DNA of 64,000 nucleotides from Hymenobacter canadensis (GTDB lineage: Bacteria > Bacteroidota > Bacteroidia > Cytophagales > Hymenobacteraceae). The notes beneath the pieces were generated by a model. It ran no database searches. It was not told the DNA's origin and saw only the letters and a list, made by a program, of their open reading frames with translations. The stretch is taken from contig NZ_CP114767.1 in NCBI RefSeq assembly GCF_027359925.1, forward strand, positions 2,294,001 to 2,358,000, written 5' to 3'. Numbering within the stretch: the first letter of the stretch is position 1; each line of letters begins with the position of its first letter. Shown one piece after another: positions 7,168-16,500 of this stretch. The position numbers and the translations under genes were made by a program.

Positions 7168-8409
7168 CTAGGGCCGGCTCACCTCGCCCCCGCCCGCTAC
7201 CGGCAGCCCCGGCCGCAACAACGGCCGCAACTCCGCCAACGGCACGAACACCCGGATTTCGCCTTGCGCGTAGGAAGCCACTTCGTAGGGCGAGTAGATG
7301 AACACGGCGCCACCGCTGGTCAGGAAGACGTTGCGGGTGGCAGGCAGGTGCTTCACGAACAGCGGACCTTCCAGCGAAGCGCCGGGCGCCAACCCCAACA
7401 TGCGGCGGGCGGCCTGGTCGAGCAGGGCCACCAGCTGGGGCTGGGTGCCGGCCCGGAAGATGTCGTCGTAGCGGAGGCGGCGGCCGGTGCGGGTGTCGAA
7501 GGTGGCGGCGCTGGTGCCGTACATGCCGTGCGCGCCGCCGGTGTAGCTGTAGCTGAAATAGCCGATACTGAGTAGTGGTGCCTGATTCCAAAGCACGTGC
7601 ATCAGCTGCTGCTCATCGTAGCGGAGGCCGATGCCGAAGGCCGGCGAGGAGGTGTCGCCGGGCTCGGGGCGGCTGCCGGCGGCGTCCTGGCGGTAGTCCT
7701 CGGTGAATTGTTGGAGGCGCTGCTGCCAGAGCTTTGGCAGGGTCGGGGCCGGCTGGGTATCCACGGTATCGGCGCGCAGGCCGCGCAGCAGGCTTTCCTG
7801 CAGGGTGCCGGAGGTACTGGCTGAAGCGGGCAGCAAGGCCAGCAGGCGCTGCTGCGCGTAGGGCGTGCCGGGCGTTTCGGGAAAAGCCGCCACAGAATCC
7901 TGGAAAAAGCGCGACCCCAGCTGGATGCTACCAGCGGGCTGCCCCTGCCGAAGCTCTACGGGACGGCCGCCAACGGTGCCCGTAAGCAGGCTGCCCTGCC
8001 GGCGCAGCCGCCACACGATTGGCTGGCTGCCACTAGCGCCGTGCTCGGGCGCGTAGTCCTGCAACGTGAGGCTATCGGCGGGGCCGGCCGTACCGTTCAG
8101 ATCGAACGGGTGGCCGTCGGGGCCGGTGTAGCTGGCGGCCACGCCGCCGAACTCGGTTCCGGCGGGCCACACCTGTAGGTGTAGCGTGATGGTATCGGTG
8201 GGCTGGCCGGGCAGCACGCCCCGGTACTGCCGGTACCAGGCGCCCCGCGAGTCGGGTGGGGCGGTGGCGGCGGCAGCAACTTCAGCGGCGGGTTTGCTGG
8301 CCGTGGTGGCCTTATCGGAGGAGTTGGACTGGCAGGCAGCCAAGCTGGTGCCGAGCAACAGGCCTGCCAGGCGGGCAGCCGTCGGAGCAGAGGAAAGGGT
8401 ATAGCGCAT
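7168..8409 (-). CDS. Lipoprotein with DUF3298 (RsiV-like) C-terminal domain
   Basis: The 413-residue product begins MRYTLSSAPTAARLAG and has a lipobox (LAAC, lipid Cys near 26), so it is an envelope lipoprotein. The N-terminal half (about 50-180) is a beta-rich region of unknown role with G.W.RQYRG...G near its start. The C-terminal half carries a DUF3298-type domain: YFSYSYTGGAHG, then TFD..TG..L..DD.F, then FF.Y.PYE.ASYA.G. The same domain occurs in the anti-sigma factor RsiV, but no sigma gene is adjacent here. An upstream start at 8445 would bury the signal peptide, so I prefer the ATG at 8409. It runs in the same direction as the desaturase gene and ends 100 bases before that gene's start. 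Confidence 0.8.
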   Translation of the reverse strand: MRYTLSSAPTAARLAGLLLGTSLAACQSNSSDKATTASKPAAEVAAAATAPPDSRGAWYRQYRGVLPGQPTDTITLHLQVWPAGTEFGGVAASYTGPDGHPFDLNGTAGPADSLTLQDYAPEHGASGSQPIVWRLRRQGSLLTGTVGGRPVELRQGQPAGSIQLGSRFFQDSVAAFPETPGTPYAQQRLLALLPASASTSGTLQESLLRGLRADTVDTQPAPTLPKLWQQRLQQFTEDYRQDAAGSRPEPGDTSSPAFGIGLRYDEQQLMHVLWNQAPLLSIGYFSYSYTGGAHGMYGTSAATFDTRTGRRLRYDDIFRAGTQPQLVALLDQAARRMLGLAPGASLEGPLFVKHLPATRNVFLTSGGAVFIYSPYEVASYAQGEIRVFVPLAELRPLLRPGLPVAGGGEVSRP

Positions 8410-8526
8410 CAGGTCAAAGGAAGCATATTCGGAGGCGGTGTACAAAATCTTGGCGAGCCCCTATCCAATGGCCCGATCCGGCGTATGTATAAACACTAAT
8501 CTCTCAACCACGCCAATCTTACTCGT

Positions 8527-9390
8527 ATGAGCTACATCAAAGCCGGCCAGGACGCCAACGGCAACGACATCAAACTGCATTACACCGACCAAGGCACCGG
8601 CCAGCCGGTAGTCCTGATTCATGGCTGGCCCCAGACCCACGAGGCCTGGAACTACCAGCTGGGCGAGCTGCCCAAGCATGGCCTGCGCGTGGTGGCTTAC
8701 ACCCGCCGCGGTTTCGGCAATTCTACCAAGCCTTTTGAAGGCTACGACTACGATACGCTGGCCGACGACCTGAAGGCGGTGCTGGATGAGCTGGATCTGC
8801 AGAACGTAACGTTGGTCGGCTTCTCGATGGGCGGCGGTGAAGTAGCCCGCTACATGAGCCGCCACGGCGGTGCCCGCGTGGCCAAAGTGGTATTCGTGTC
8901 GGCCGTGACGCCATTCCTGCTCAAAACCGACGACAACCCCGACGGCGTAGACAAGTCGGTGTTCGAGGGCATGACCGAGCAGATGAAAGACGACCGTTTC
9001 GGATTCCTGCAGGCATTCGGTAAAGACTTCTACGGTGTAAGTACCCTCAGCAACCCCGTCAGCCAGGCGGTACTGGACTGGTCGTTCAATATGGGTTCCC
9101 TGGGTTCGCAGCAGGCTACGCTGGGCTGCGCCAAGGCGTTTGCTGAAACCGACTTCCGCCGCGACCTGGAAACCATCAGCGTCCCCGCGCTGGTCATTCA
9201 CGGCGACGACGACAAGACGGTGCCGATCAAGAACAGCGGTGACCGGATGAACCAGCACCTCAAGCACGCCACGTACGTAACCTACGACGGCGCGCCCCAC
9301 GGCCTGTTCATCACGGAGAAAGACAAGCTGAACCGCGACCTGGTGGAGTTTGCTACCAGCGGCACAGTGCGCAGCGACGAGAACCGCTAG
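8527..9390 (+). CDS. Alpha/beta-fold hydrolase (chloroperoxidase/bromoperoxidase-like)
   Basis: Cytoplasmic alpha/beta hydrolase of 287 residues without a signal peptide. The nucleophile elbow GFSMGG places the catalytic Ser at 100. The acid is in HGDDD (227-229) and the His in APHG (258). The oxyanion region has HGWPQ (32-36), and YTRRGFG.S at 58-66 is the pattern shared with cofactor-free haloperoxidases and related esterases. The natural substrate cannot be told. It is a single-gene unit, divergent from the DUF3298 gene and closed by a strong hairpin at 9421-9464. Confidence 0.88.
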   Translation: MSYIKAGQDANGNDIKLHYTDQGTGQPVVLIHGWPQTHEAWNYQLGELPKHGLRVVAYTRRGFGNSTKPFEGYDYDTLADDLKAVLDELDLQNVTLVGFSMGGGEVARYMSRHGGARVAKVVFVSAVTPFLLKTDDNPDGVDKSVFEGMTEQMKDDRFGFLQAFGKDFYGVSTLSNPVSQAVLDWSFNMGSLGSQQATLGCAKAFAETDFRRDLETISVPALVIHGDDDKTVPIKNSGDRMNQHLKHATYVTYDGAPHGLFITEKDKLNRDLVEFATSGTVRSDENR

Positions 9391-9420
9391 TCCACACTCT
9401 CTGCCGTTCAGGCATCTGAC

Positions 9421-9464
9421 AAACACATCGGCCCGGCTTCCAAGGAAGCCGGGCCGATGTGTTT
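9421..9464. terminator. Bidirectional terminator between convergent genes
   Basis: A 21-bp perfect stem (9421-9441 with 9444-9464) has A-run and T-run ends. It sits between the hydrolase gene and the convergent small lipoprotein gene and can serve both. Confidence 0.9.
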
Positions 9465-9474
9465 TTGCGTCAGG

Positions 9475-9852
9475 CTATTCCTTTTCGAGGACGAGGCTGA
9501 TGCGGCGGTTGGCCAGGTCTTCAATGCCCAGCACGTAGGTGTATTTGCCGTCTGCCAGCTTTTGCTCGCCCACATAGTCGATGGGCTGCCACACTACCTC
9601 CTGCCCATTGACCAATACCCTGACGTAGGCATAGCGGTAGGCGCTGGCAAACGACTTGTAGTCGGTGCTCTGCCCGGCGGCCAGCTGACCGTAGCTGTTT
9701 TCCCCATCTGACGTGTTGACGAGCACGCTTTCGAAAGCAAACGGGCTGGTGTTGCGCACCCGGATGCTCACACCACCGGGGGTGGCATCGTCTTCTTTTT
9801 TGCAGGCCGCGCAGCTCAGCAACAGGCCCAGAATCAGCAACAGATTTTTCAT
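9475..9852 (-). CDS. Small hypothetical lipoprotein
   Basis: The 125-residue product begins MKNLLLILGLLLSCAAC and then KKEDD, a clear lipoprotein signal with the lipid Cys near 17. The rest looks like one beta-sandwich domain: S.RVRN.SPF.FESV.VNTS.G....YG.L..G.ST.Y, then strands ending in RRISLVLEKE. This pattern is common in small envelope lipoproteins of the phylum, but no function is known to me. The longer frame up to 9966 would place the signal in the middle, so the ATG at 9852 is the start. Confidence 0.78.
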   Translation of the reverse strand: MKNLLLILGLLLSCAACKKEDDATPGGVSIRVRNTSPFAFESVLVNTSDGENSYGQLAAGQSTDYKSFASAYRYAYVRVLVNGQEVVWQPIDYVGEQKLADGKYTYVLGIEDLANRRISLVLEKE

Positions 9853-9949
9853 AACAGGTATCGGGTAAGTTCTCCCAGGAGAGCCCGCCCGCTGAAAAAC
9901 GGTTGCAAGAGCGCCGCACCGCGGCCAGCCACCGGCCACGACACAGCAC

Positions 9950-9979
9950 AAAAAAACCGGCAGCAAATGCTACCGGTTT
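9950..9979 (-). terminator. Terminator of the HNH gene, overlapping its stop codon
   Basis: On the minus strand, AAACCGGTAGCA pairs with TGCTGCCGGTTT (one mismatch) and is followed by a run of T. The proximal arm covers two bases of the TAA stop. Confidence 0.75.
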
Positions 9980-10475
9980 AGTGGGTGAGATAGGCGTGCC
10001 AGTTCTGGTCGATGGTGCCGGCGCTGAGCCTGAGAAACCCGGACAAGGTGGGTTTTTTGGGCTGTTGCCTGATGGTGAGGCCGGCTTCCTGCGGCGTGCG
10101 GTGGCCTTTGGCGTGGTTGCAGCGCGAGCAGGCCGTGAGCAGGTTGCCCCAGCTGCTGTCGCCGCCGCGGGAACGGGGCAGCACGTGGTCGAGGGTGAGG
10201 TTTTTGGTGGCGCCGCAATACTGACACTCGAAATGGTCGCGCTTCATGATGTTGTGGCGGCTCAGGGCAATGCCCTTGTACGGCACCCGCACGTAGCGCT
10301 GCAGCCGGATGATGCTGGGCTTGGGGTACGTGGTGCTCACGGTGCGCAATACGCCACTCTCCGACCGGGCTATCATCTCGGCTTTATCGAGAAACAGCAG
10401 GACGAAGGCTTTCTGCACGCTGCACAGCGTTATGGCGGTATAGTCGCCATTCAGGACTAAGACTTTTTGATCCAT
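9978..10475 (-). CDS. HNH endonuclease family protein
   Basis: The 165-residue cytoplasmic protein has an HNH nuclease domain at about 80-122: C84-x2-C87, the DH pair at 96-97, N111 in WGNL, C116-x2-C119 and the terminal Asn-His at 120-121. The four Cys bind structural zinc and the His residues bind the catalytic metal. The N-terminal part (VLVLNGDYTAI) is the standard opening of a Bacteroidota/cyanobacterial group of stand-alone HNH proteins whose cellular role is unknown. I chose the ATG at 10475; another in-frame ATG at 10496 would add seven residues. A promoter lies upstream at 10507-10537. Confidence 0.85.
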   Translation of the reverse strand: MDQKVLVLNGDYTAITLCSVQKAFVLLFLDKAEMIARSESGVLRTVSTTYPKPSIIRLQRYVRVPYKGIALSRHNIMKRDHFECQYCGATKNLTLDHVLPRSRGGDSSWGNLLTACSRCNHAKGHRTPQEAGLTIRQQPKKPTLSGFLRLSAGTIDQNWHAYLTH

Positions 10476-10506
10476 ACGCGCTTGGGGAGGAATCATCGGG
10501 TACAGC

Positions 10507-10537
10507 GAAAGCTAGATGATTCTTAGCGCATTAACAA
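10507..10537 (-). promoter_or_regulatory. Promoter of the HNH gene
   Basis: On the minus strand, TTG (10537-10535), a 20-base spacer and TAGCTTTC (10514-10507) match the TTG / TAnnTTTG pattern at all but one position. The start codon follows about 32 bases on. Confidence 0.5.
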
Positions 10538-10635
10538 CAGCCGGAAAGTTTAGTTTCTGGGGTAACGCCGCAAGCTGCACGGATGCCCAATCGGCACTGG
10601 CGCCCCACAACTAGGCACCTCTTCATGCTCCCCTC

Positions 10636-11439
10636 CTACTCGGCCAGCAGGCGCTTGATGAGGCGCAGCTTGTGGGTGTACTTCTGCCGGTCGCGGTGGA
10701 AGATGCCGTTGTGGTCGAGCGGGTCGATGCGGACTTCGCCGCTGGCGTGCAGAATCTGCTGATCCTCCAGCAACAGGCCCACGTGCACGATGTTGCCGTC
10801 GGCGTTGTCGAAGAAGGCCAGGTCACCGGGCTGGGTCTGGGCCACGAAGTGCACGGGCAGGCCTAGGTTGATCTGCTGGCGGGCGTCGCGCGGGAGCTGC
10901 ACCCCAATCAGGCCGTAGAGCTGCTGCATCAGCCCCGAGCAGTCGATGCCGAACAGGCTTTTACCGCCCCACAGGTAGGGCGCTTTCAGATACGTAAGGG
11001 CCATTTTCTGGAGCAGCCGCAGGCGCTGGTCCACGGGGCCGTGCGGGCCGTGGCCGTTCAGCGGGTTGGTGGCGGCCCCGTTATAAAACATCTGCTGCTC
11101 GCCGACGCGCAGTGTCATACCATCAAAAAACGGCAGGCGTGAGCCCAACTGCACCGGAATGCGCGTGTTGGGGCAGCTTACCATCTGCACCACATCCAAC
11201 GTGCGCGGGTGGTCCTGGGCCTGCCAGGCGGCCAGGTACTCCGAACTCACGGGCGTGTGTTGCTTGAGGTCCATCCAGCCCACGTACTGGTCGGCGGTGG
11301 TCCGGATCTGGATCCACATGCCCTGGGTGAGTTGAATGGAATAGCACTCGCCGAAGATGAGCTGGGTGACGATTTCGGCTTTATCGGTGGGCTCCGCGCG
11401 CACCGGCACAACGCTCAACGCGCAGATTCCGTGTTCCAC
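10636..11439 (-). CDS. NlpC/P60 peptidoglycan endopeptidase with SH3-like domain
   Basis: Predicted gamma-D-glutamyl-diamino-acid endopeptidase acting on peptide stems. In numbering from a GTG at 11445, a bacterial SH3-like domain spans about 8-65 (SVVPVRAEP, then WIQI and YVGWMDL). The NlpC/P60 domain spans about 140-265, with catalytic Cys in IDCSG (169) and His in VHVG (221); His 233 is the likely third residue. QPGDLAFF and HVGLLL are the usual flanks. I chose the GTG at 11439 (product opens MEHGICALS, 267 aa) because homologues begin with ME.G.C..S. No signal peptide is visible, so export is uncertain. The gene starts at the edge of an inverted repeat. Confidence 0.87.
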   Translation of the reverse strand: MEHGICALSVVPVRAEPTDKAEIVTQLIFGECYSIQLTQGMWIQIRTTADQYVGWMDLKQHTPVSSEYLAAWQAQDHPRTLDVVQMVSCPNTRIPVQLGSRLPFFDGMTLRVGEQQMFYNGAATNPLNGHGPHGPVDQRLRLLQKMALTYLKAPYLWGGKSLFGIDCSGLMQQLYGLIGVQLPRDARQQINLGLPVHFVAQTQPGDLAFFDNADGNIVHVGLLLEDQQILHASGEVRIDPLDHNGIFHRDRQKYTHKLRLIKRLLAE

Positions 11440-11614
11440 AATCACAGATTAACGCTGATTTCTGCGCAGATTCGCAGATTCAGCTTGAATAGATAAGCGA
11501 AGCTCCAAGTAAAAACCGGATTGTACAACTTTCTTATCCTGCCAGAGCCAAAGCCCCATAGAGTAAGATCCCTGATCTGCGAAATCTGCGCAAAAATCTG
11601 TGCAATCTGTAATT
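11440..11614. repeat. Imperfect long inverted repeat between smpB and the NlpC gene
   Basis: The arm at 11440-11483 (ATCACAGATT..., with TGCGCAGATT) is matched in inverse at 11572-11614. The arms contain repeated CGCAGATT/AATCTGCG words. The left arm abuts the start of the NlpC gene and the right arm overlaps the smpB stop. Similar words occur singly before ribF (21607-21640). Confidence 0.65.
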
Positions 11615-12086
11615 AATAGTCCCGGGCGCGGTCCATTTCGCGTTTCTGGTCTTTGGCCTTGAGGTCGTCGCGCTTGTCGTAGAGCTTCTTGCCCTTAGCC
11701 AGCGCAATTTCCACCTTGGCAAAGCCCCGGTCGCTGACGAACATGCGCAGCGGGATGATGGTGAGGCCCTGCTCCTGATTTTTGTTGGCCAGCTGCTTCA
11801 ATTCGCGCTTGTTGAGCAGCAGCTTACGGGCGCGCATGGGCTCGTGGTTGTTGTAGGTGCCCTCAGTGTACTTAGCGATGGTCACCTGATTGAGCCACAG
11901 GCTGCCGTCGGTGTGGAACGTGCAGAAGCCGTCCTGCAGCTGCACGCTGCCCTCGCGGATGCTCTTGATTTCGGTACCCTGCAGCATGATGCCGGCGTCG
12001 TACTTCACCAGGAAAGCGTATTCGTGGCTGGCGCGGCGGTTTTGGATATTGATGCGCTTGGGCGCGTCGTCTTTTTTGGAAGCCAT
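11613..12086 (-). CDS. smpB: SsrA-binding protein SmpB
   Basis: SmpB binds tmRNA and brings it to stalled ribosomes for trans-translation. The 157-residue protein has all the family marks: NRRASHEY near 16, GTEIKS.REG at about 37-46, F......L......KY..G.Y..H.P.R.RKLLL, then LK.L..K....G.T..P....... .G..K.EI.LAKGKKLYDKR, and a basic C-terminal tail ending RARDY. The start at 12086 (MASKKDDAPKR) is preceded by only 7 bases after a -7 box. The stop codon touches the arm of an inverted repeat. Confidence 0.97.
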   Translation of the reverse strand: MASKKDDAPKRINIQNRRASHEYAFLVKYDAGIMLQGTEIKSIREGSVQLQDGFCTFHTDGSLWLNQVTIAKYTEGTYNNHEPMRARKLLLNKRELKQLANKNQEQGLTIIPLRMFVSDRGFAKVEIALAKGKKLYDKRDDLKAKDQKREMDRARDY

Positions 12087-12093
12087 AGAACGG

Positions 12094-12101
12094 CAAATGT
12101 A
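12094..12101 (-). promoter_or_regulatory. -7 box of smpB, very close to the start codon
   Basis: TACATTTG on the minus strand matches TAnnTTTG exactly and ends 7 bases before the smpB ATG, so a transcript from it would have almost no leader. No TTG is found at the usual distance upstream. Confidence 0.45.
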
Positions 12102-12249
12102 GCATAGGCTTCAGCCTGTGCCGGAAAGTAAGAAAGTGTTTCTCGCAGTGGTACGCAAAGTAGCCGGCGAGCGGCTGACCCGACCAACCCAGGCCGGCGC
12201 GAATACCGGGCCGGGCCGTTCAGTCGGCACAAGCTGAAGCTTATGCTAC
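12099..12249. repeat. Inverted repeat between smpB and tsaD
   Basis: The arm at 12099-12124 (ATGTAGCATAGGCTTCAGCC...) is matched in inverse at 12224-12249 with 24 of 26 positions equal. The right arm carries the tsaD stop codon (TAG within ATGTAGC on the minus strand). Confidence 0.75.
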
Positions 12250-13253
12250 ATGAGCTTCAGGCGCGGGTCGGAGCTTACGAGCTGGTCGGCGAAGTCGCCG
12301 GCCTGATACTGGAACTCGGCGGTTTTGGCCACCATGCCGGCGTTATCGGTGCAGAACTGGAAGGCCGGGATGAACACCTGCCAGCCTTGGGCGACGGCCT
12401 CGTCCTGCAAAGCCTGGCGCAGACCGGAGTTGGCGGCCACGCCACCGGCCAGCGCAATCTGGGTCAGGCCCTGGTCGGCGGCGGCGCGGCGCAGCTGGCG
12501 CAGCAGCGTCTGGATGATGGTGTGCTGGATGCTGGCGCAGAGGTCGGGCAGGTTCTGCTGCACGAAATCAGGGTTCTGGGCGGTTTCCTTGCGCAGGAAG
12601 TAGAGCACCGAGGTTTTCAGGCCGCTGAAGCTGAAGTCGTAGCCGGGCATAGCGCCCACCGGGAACGGGAAGCGCGTGGGATTGCCTTCGCGCGCCAGCT
12701 TATCGAGGTGCGGGCCGCCGGGATACGGCAGGCCCAGCAGCTTGGCGGTTTTGTCGAAGGCTTCGCCGGCCGCGTCGTCGATGGTCTGGCCGATGATTTC
12801 CATCTCCAGTGCCGACTTCACCACCACCAGTTGCGTGTGGCCGCCGCTCACGGTAAGGCACAGAAACGGAAACACCGGCCGCGGCTCCTCGATGAAGTGC
12901 GCCAGAATGTGGGCCCGCATGTGGTTGACGGCAATCAGCGGCTTGTTCAGGGCCAGGGCCAGGGTTTTGGCGAACATGCCCCCTACTAATAAGGAGCCCA
13001 GCAGCCCCGGCCCCTGCGTGAAGGCCACCGCGTCGAGGTCCTGCTTGCGGATGCCGGCCTTTTGCAGGGCGGCATTCACCACCGGAATGAGGTGCTGCTG
13101 GTGGGCGCGCGAGGCCAGCTCGGGCACTACGCCGCCGTATTGCTCGTGCACCTGCTGGGTGGCCACCACATTGGCCCGGATTTCGCCGGCAACCAGCACG
13201 GCCGCGGAAGTGTCGTCGCAGGAAGATTCGATGGCGAGGATGGTGGGCTGCAT
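12246..13253 (-). CDS. tsaD: tRNA threonylcarbamoyladenosine biosynthesis protein TsaD
   Basis: TsaD transfers the threonylcarbamoyl group to A37 of ANN-decoding tRNAs, together with TsaB and TsaE. The 335-residue length is normal. Marks of the family: ILAIESSCDDTSAAV at the N-terminus, GGVVPELASR.H at 40-51, TQGPGL.GSL.VG at 79-91, the metal-binding H111 and H115 (NHMRAH), SGGHTQL, the D.AGEAFDK.AK.LGL.YPGGP block, and GGVAAN plus CTDN.GM near the C-terminus. The start is the ATG at 13253. It reads toward smpB through an inverted repeat. Confidence 0.97.
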   Translation of the reverse strand: MQPTILAIESSCDDTSAAVLVAGEIRANVVATQQVHEQYGGVVPELASRAHQQHLIPVVNAALQKAGIRKQDLDAVAFTQGPGLLGSLLVGGMFAKTLALALNKPLIAVNHMRAHILAHFIEEPRPVFPFLCLTVSGGHTQLVVVKSALEMEIIGQTIDDAAGEAFDKTAKLLGLPYPGGPHLDKLAREGNPTRFPFPVGAMPGYDFSFSGLKTSVLYFLRKETAQNPDFVQQNLPDLCASIQHTIIQTLLRQLRRAAADQGLTQIALAGGVAANSGLRQALQDEAVAQGWQVFIPAFQFCTDNAGMVAKTAEFQYQAGDFADQLVSSDPRLKLM

Positions 13254-13263
13254 AATTGGAAAG

Positions 13264-13288
13264 TAGCACTAAGCACCTGCTTGGCGTA
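13264..13288. repeat. Decayed fragment of the 24.5-kb/48.9-kb palindrome family
   Basis: TAGCACTAAGCACCTGCTTGG (start at 13264) matches the left end of the repeat at 24481 at most positions. The remaining element is not recognisable here. Confidence 0.35.
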
Positions 13289-13463
13289 GCGTTGAAGGAA
13301 TTAGGGGAGCGGCACGGCTGGGGCTCGAGGCGTACGCTTCGCGCTTCTACAGACGCAACCGGCTACAAAGTTCGTTAAAACTGCTAACCTGTACCCGTAC
13401 TGCTTCGTTGTTGCGGCAACGGTTGCCCGGCCGCCGGCGTCTGTCGGGCAACTGCCAACCCTG

Positions 13464-13471
13464 TATCTTCG
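13464..13471 (+). promoter_or_regulatory. Possible -7 box of tamB
   Basis: TATCTTCG fits TAnnTTTG at seven of eight positions and lies 30 bases before the GTG start of tamB. No clear upstream element. Confidence 0.35.
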
Positions 13472-13501
13472 CTCGGATAATCTTCTTCACCCCTGCTCGC
13501 C

Positions 13502-16500
13502 GTGCCCCGTTTCGTCTCCATTCTGCTGAAAGTGCTGCTGGGCCTCGTGCTGGTGGTGGTGCTGGCTGTGGTGGGGGCGCTGGTGGCCCTGCGCGTGCCC
13601 AGCGTGCAAACGCGCCTGGCCCAGAAGGCCGCCCAGATGCTCACCGACAAGCTGGGCCAGCGCGTGACCGTGGGCCGGGTGGACATCCGCCCGTTTTCGC
13701 GGGTGCTGCTGGAAGGCATTCGGGTGCTGGACCGCCGCGGCGACGAGCTGTTCAGTGTGGGCCGCGCCGACGCCGACATTACGCTGTTCAGCGTGCTAAG
13801 CCCCGACCGCCTGCACGTAGGCAAGCTCACGCTGGAGGAGCCGCGCTTTGCCCTCGTCACCTACAAAGACCGGCCCGACACCACCAACCTTTCCGAGTTT
13901 CTGGCGGCCATCAAGCGCCTCGTGGGCCCTTCCGACACCACCAAGGTCAGCAAGCCGTTCGATTTCAAGATTGAGGCCATCAGTCTGCGCAACGGGCGCT
14001 TCATTCTGGAGCGCCAGGACAAAGCCCGGGAGCCTTATTATGGCCGCTCGATGGACTACGGCCACATGCGCGTGGACAGCATCTACGGCGATTTTTCGCG
14101 GATCTGGCTGCGCGGCGACACCATTCACTCCCAGATTGATGGGCTGCGGGCCGTGGATCTGCCGTCGAAAACCCGCCTGCGCGAGCTGACGGCCAACATG
14201 ACTTACGCCGGCAAGTTCTGGGAATTCGGGGGCCTGAACCTGCGCGTGGGCAACAGCCAGCTGCACAACTACCTGCGGTTTGAATACCCGCGGTTTCTGG
14301 CTTTCACCAGCTTCAACGACTCGGTGCGGGTGGTGGCCCGCCTGCAGCCCTCGCGCATCTACTCCGACGACATTGCCCTGTTTGCGCCCCAGCCCTTCAT
14401 GCGCGAACTAAAGGAAACGGTGCTGCTCTCCGGTGAGGCCAAGGGCTACGTGCGCAACTTCACCACCAAGAACCTCGACATCACCTACGGCCGCAACACG
14501 CGGGTAGTGGGCAACATCAACGTCGAGGGTTTGCCTAATCTCAAGGAAAGCTTCGTGGAGATGCGCCTGCAGCCCTCGGTGGTGGACGGGCGCGACATCC
14601 GCAAGTTCATTCCGGCCTCGGGCTGGCCCTACGTGCAGCGGCTGGGCACCGTGAAGCTGAAAGGGCAGTTTCTGGGCTTCTATAACGACTTTGTGGCTAA
14701 CGGCTCGTTTCAGACGGCGCTGGGCTCGGTGGTGTCCGACGTAAACCTGAAGTTCAAAGACGACCCGCGTTTTTCGTCTTATGAAGGCGACATCCGCACC
14801 ACGGGCTTTCAGCTGGGCAAGCTGCTGGGGCAGGAAAACGTGGTGCGCGACGTGACCTTCAGCGGCCGGGTGGAAGGCGTGGGCTTCACGCCCGAAGGCG
14901 CCCGCCTCACGGCCAACGCCACGGTGCAGAGCATCTGGCTGAACGGCTACCGCTACCGCAACATCACCACCAACGGCCGCTTCAGCCGGGAGTCGTTTAC
15001 GGGCAAGATTGCCGCCAACGACCCCAACCTGCAGTTCGATGCCGACGGCAGCATCGACCTTAACCGGCAGCGCCAGGCCTTCGACCTGCGGGCCCGCGTG
15101 CGCCGCGCCGACCTGCGCGCTCTGGGCCTGACCAACCAAAGCGTGGTGGTGGCCACCACCGCCGACGTGAAGTTCCGCGGCCTGCGCCTCGACGATTTGA
15201 TCGGGCGGATTCAACTGCGCAACTCGCGGGTGGGCTACGCCGGCCGCACCGTGGCCGTGGATACGCTGGACGTGGTGAGTGAGAAAACCGCCGGCCAGCG
15301 CCGGCTGGCGGTCCGCTCGGAGGCGCTCAACCTGACGGCCACCGGCAACTTTGACTTCACGGAGGTCATCCGGAGCACTGAGGTGCTGCTGACCGAGTAC
15401 CGCCTCAACTTCGAGAGCAACGACGCCGCCATTGCCGACTACTACCGCCGCAAGCGCCAGCGCGCTATTCCGGAGTACGCCATCGACCTGGATCTGTACC
15501 TGAAGAAGCCGAATCCGCTGCTGCGCCTGTTTATGCCGGGCCTGCAGGTGGCCAACTATTCGCGCATCGACGGCTCGTTCCGCAACGGGCAGACCTCGAT
15601 TCTGCAGCTCGGCGGCAGCTTCGACACGCTGACGGTGGACAGCGTGCGTACGTATCGCACGGCCTTTGAATTCAACACCTCCAAGCTGCCCTACCGGCCC
15701 GAGGTGCTGGCCCAGGCCAACGTAACGTCGGAGCGGCAGGTTCTGCCGGGGCTGGGCCGTACCGAGGGCTTCTACGTGGAAGGCGTCTGGGACCAGGAAC
15801 GCATCAACTTCTCCACGGCCTTGGTCCAGACCAACACCACCAACAAAGCCCAGATCAACGGCGCACTCAGCTTCCTGCCTGATGCCGTGAAGGTGGTGTT
15901 CCGCCAGTCGGGCGTAAATTTGCTGGGCAAGGACTGGACGATTGCGCAGGACAACTCGGTCATCATCTCCAAGCAGGGCAAAGAGTTTGATATTCAGAAC
16001 CTGAGCCTCAGCAACGGCGCCCAGAGCGTGAGTGCGCAGGGCTTCATCTCGCAGAATCCGGCCAAGCAGCTCAAGCTGACGGTGCGCGATTTGGAGCTGG
16101 CCACGCTCACGGCCCTGACCTCGCAGAACATGACGGGCCGCGTGAATGCCGAAGGCACCGTGAGCGGCGTGTACGGCCCGCTGGCCATCAGCTCCACGCT
16201 CACCGTCGACTCGCTGGCGCTGGATAAGGTGCTGATTGGCAACGTGGCGGGCAAAAGCAACTGGGACAACCGCGCCAAGCAGGCCCTCGTGGACCTGGAC
16301 GTGCTGCGCGACGGCAGCCGCGTGGTGCGCGTGGCGGGCAGCATTGCGCCCTCGCGCGAGAACGAGCAGCTCAACCTCACCGCCACCCTCGATAAAGCGC
16401 CCATAAAGCTGGCCGAGCCGTTTCTAAAAACGCTGTTTAAAGATATCGGCGGCACGGCCGTGGGCACGCTGCGGCTGGCGGGGCGCTTCAGCCAGCCCCA

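Noticed and set aside
13408..13974. Possible gene upstream of and overlapping tamB
   Set aside because: Low-complexity Arg/Pro/Gly sequence in another frame of tamB; the -7 box at 13464 and GTG at 13502 explain the region better.
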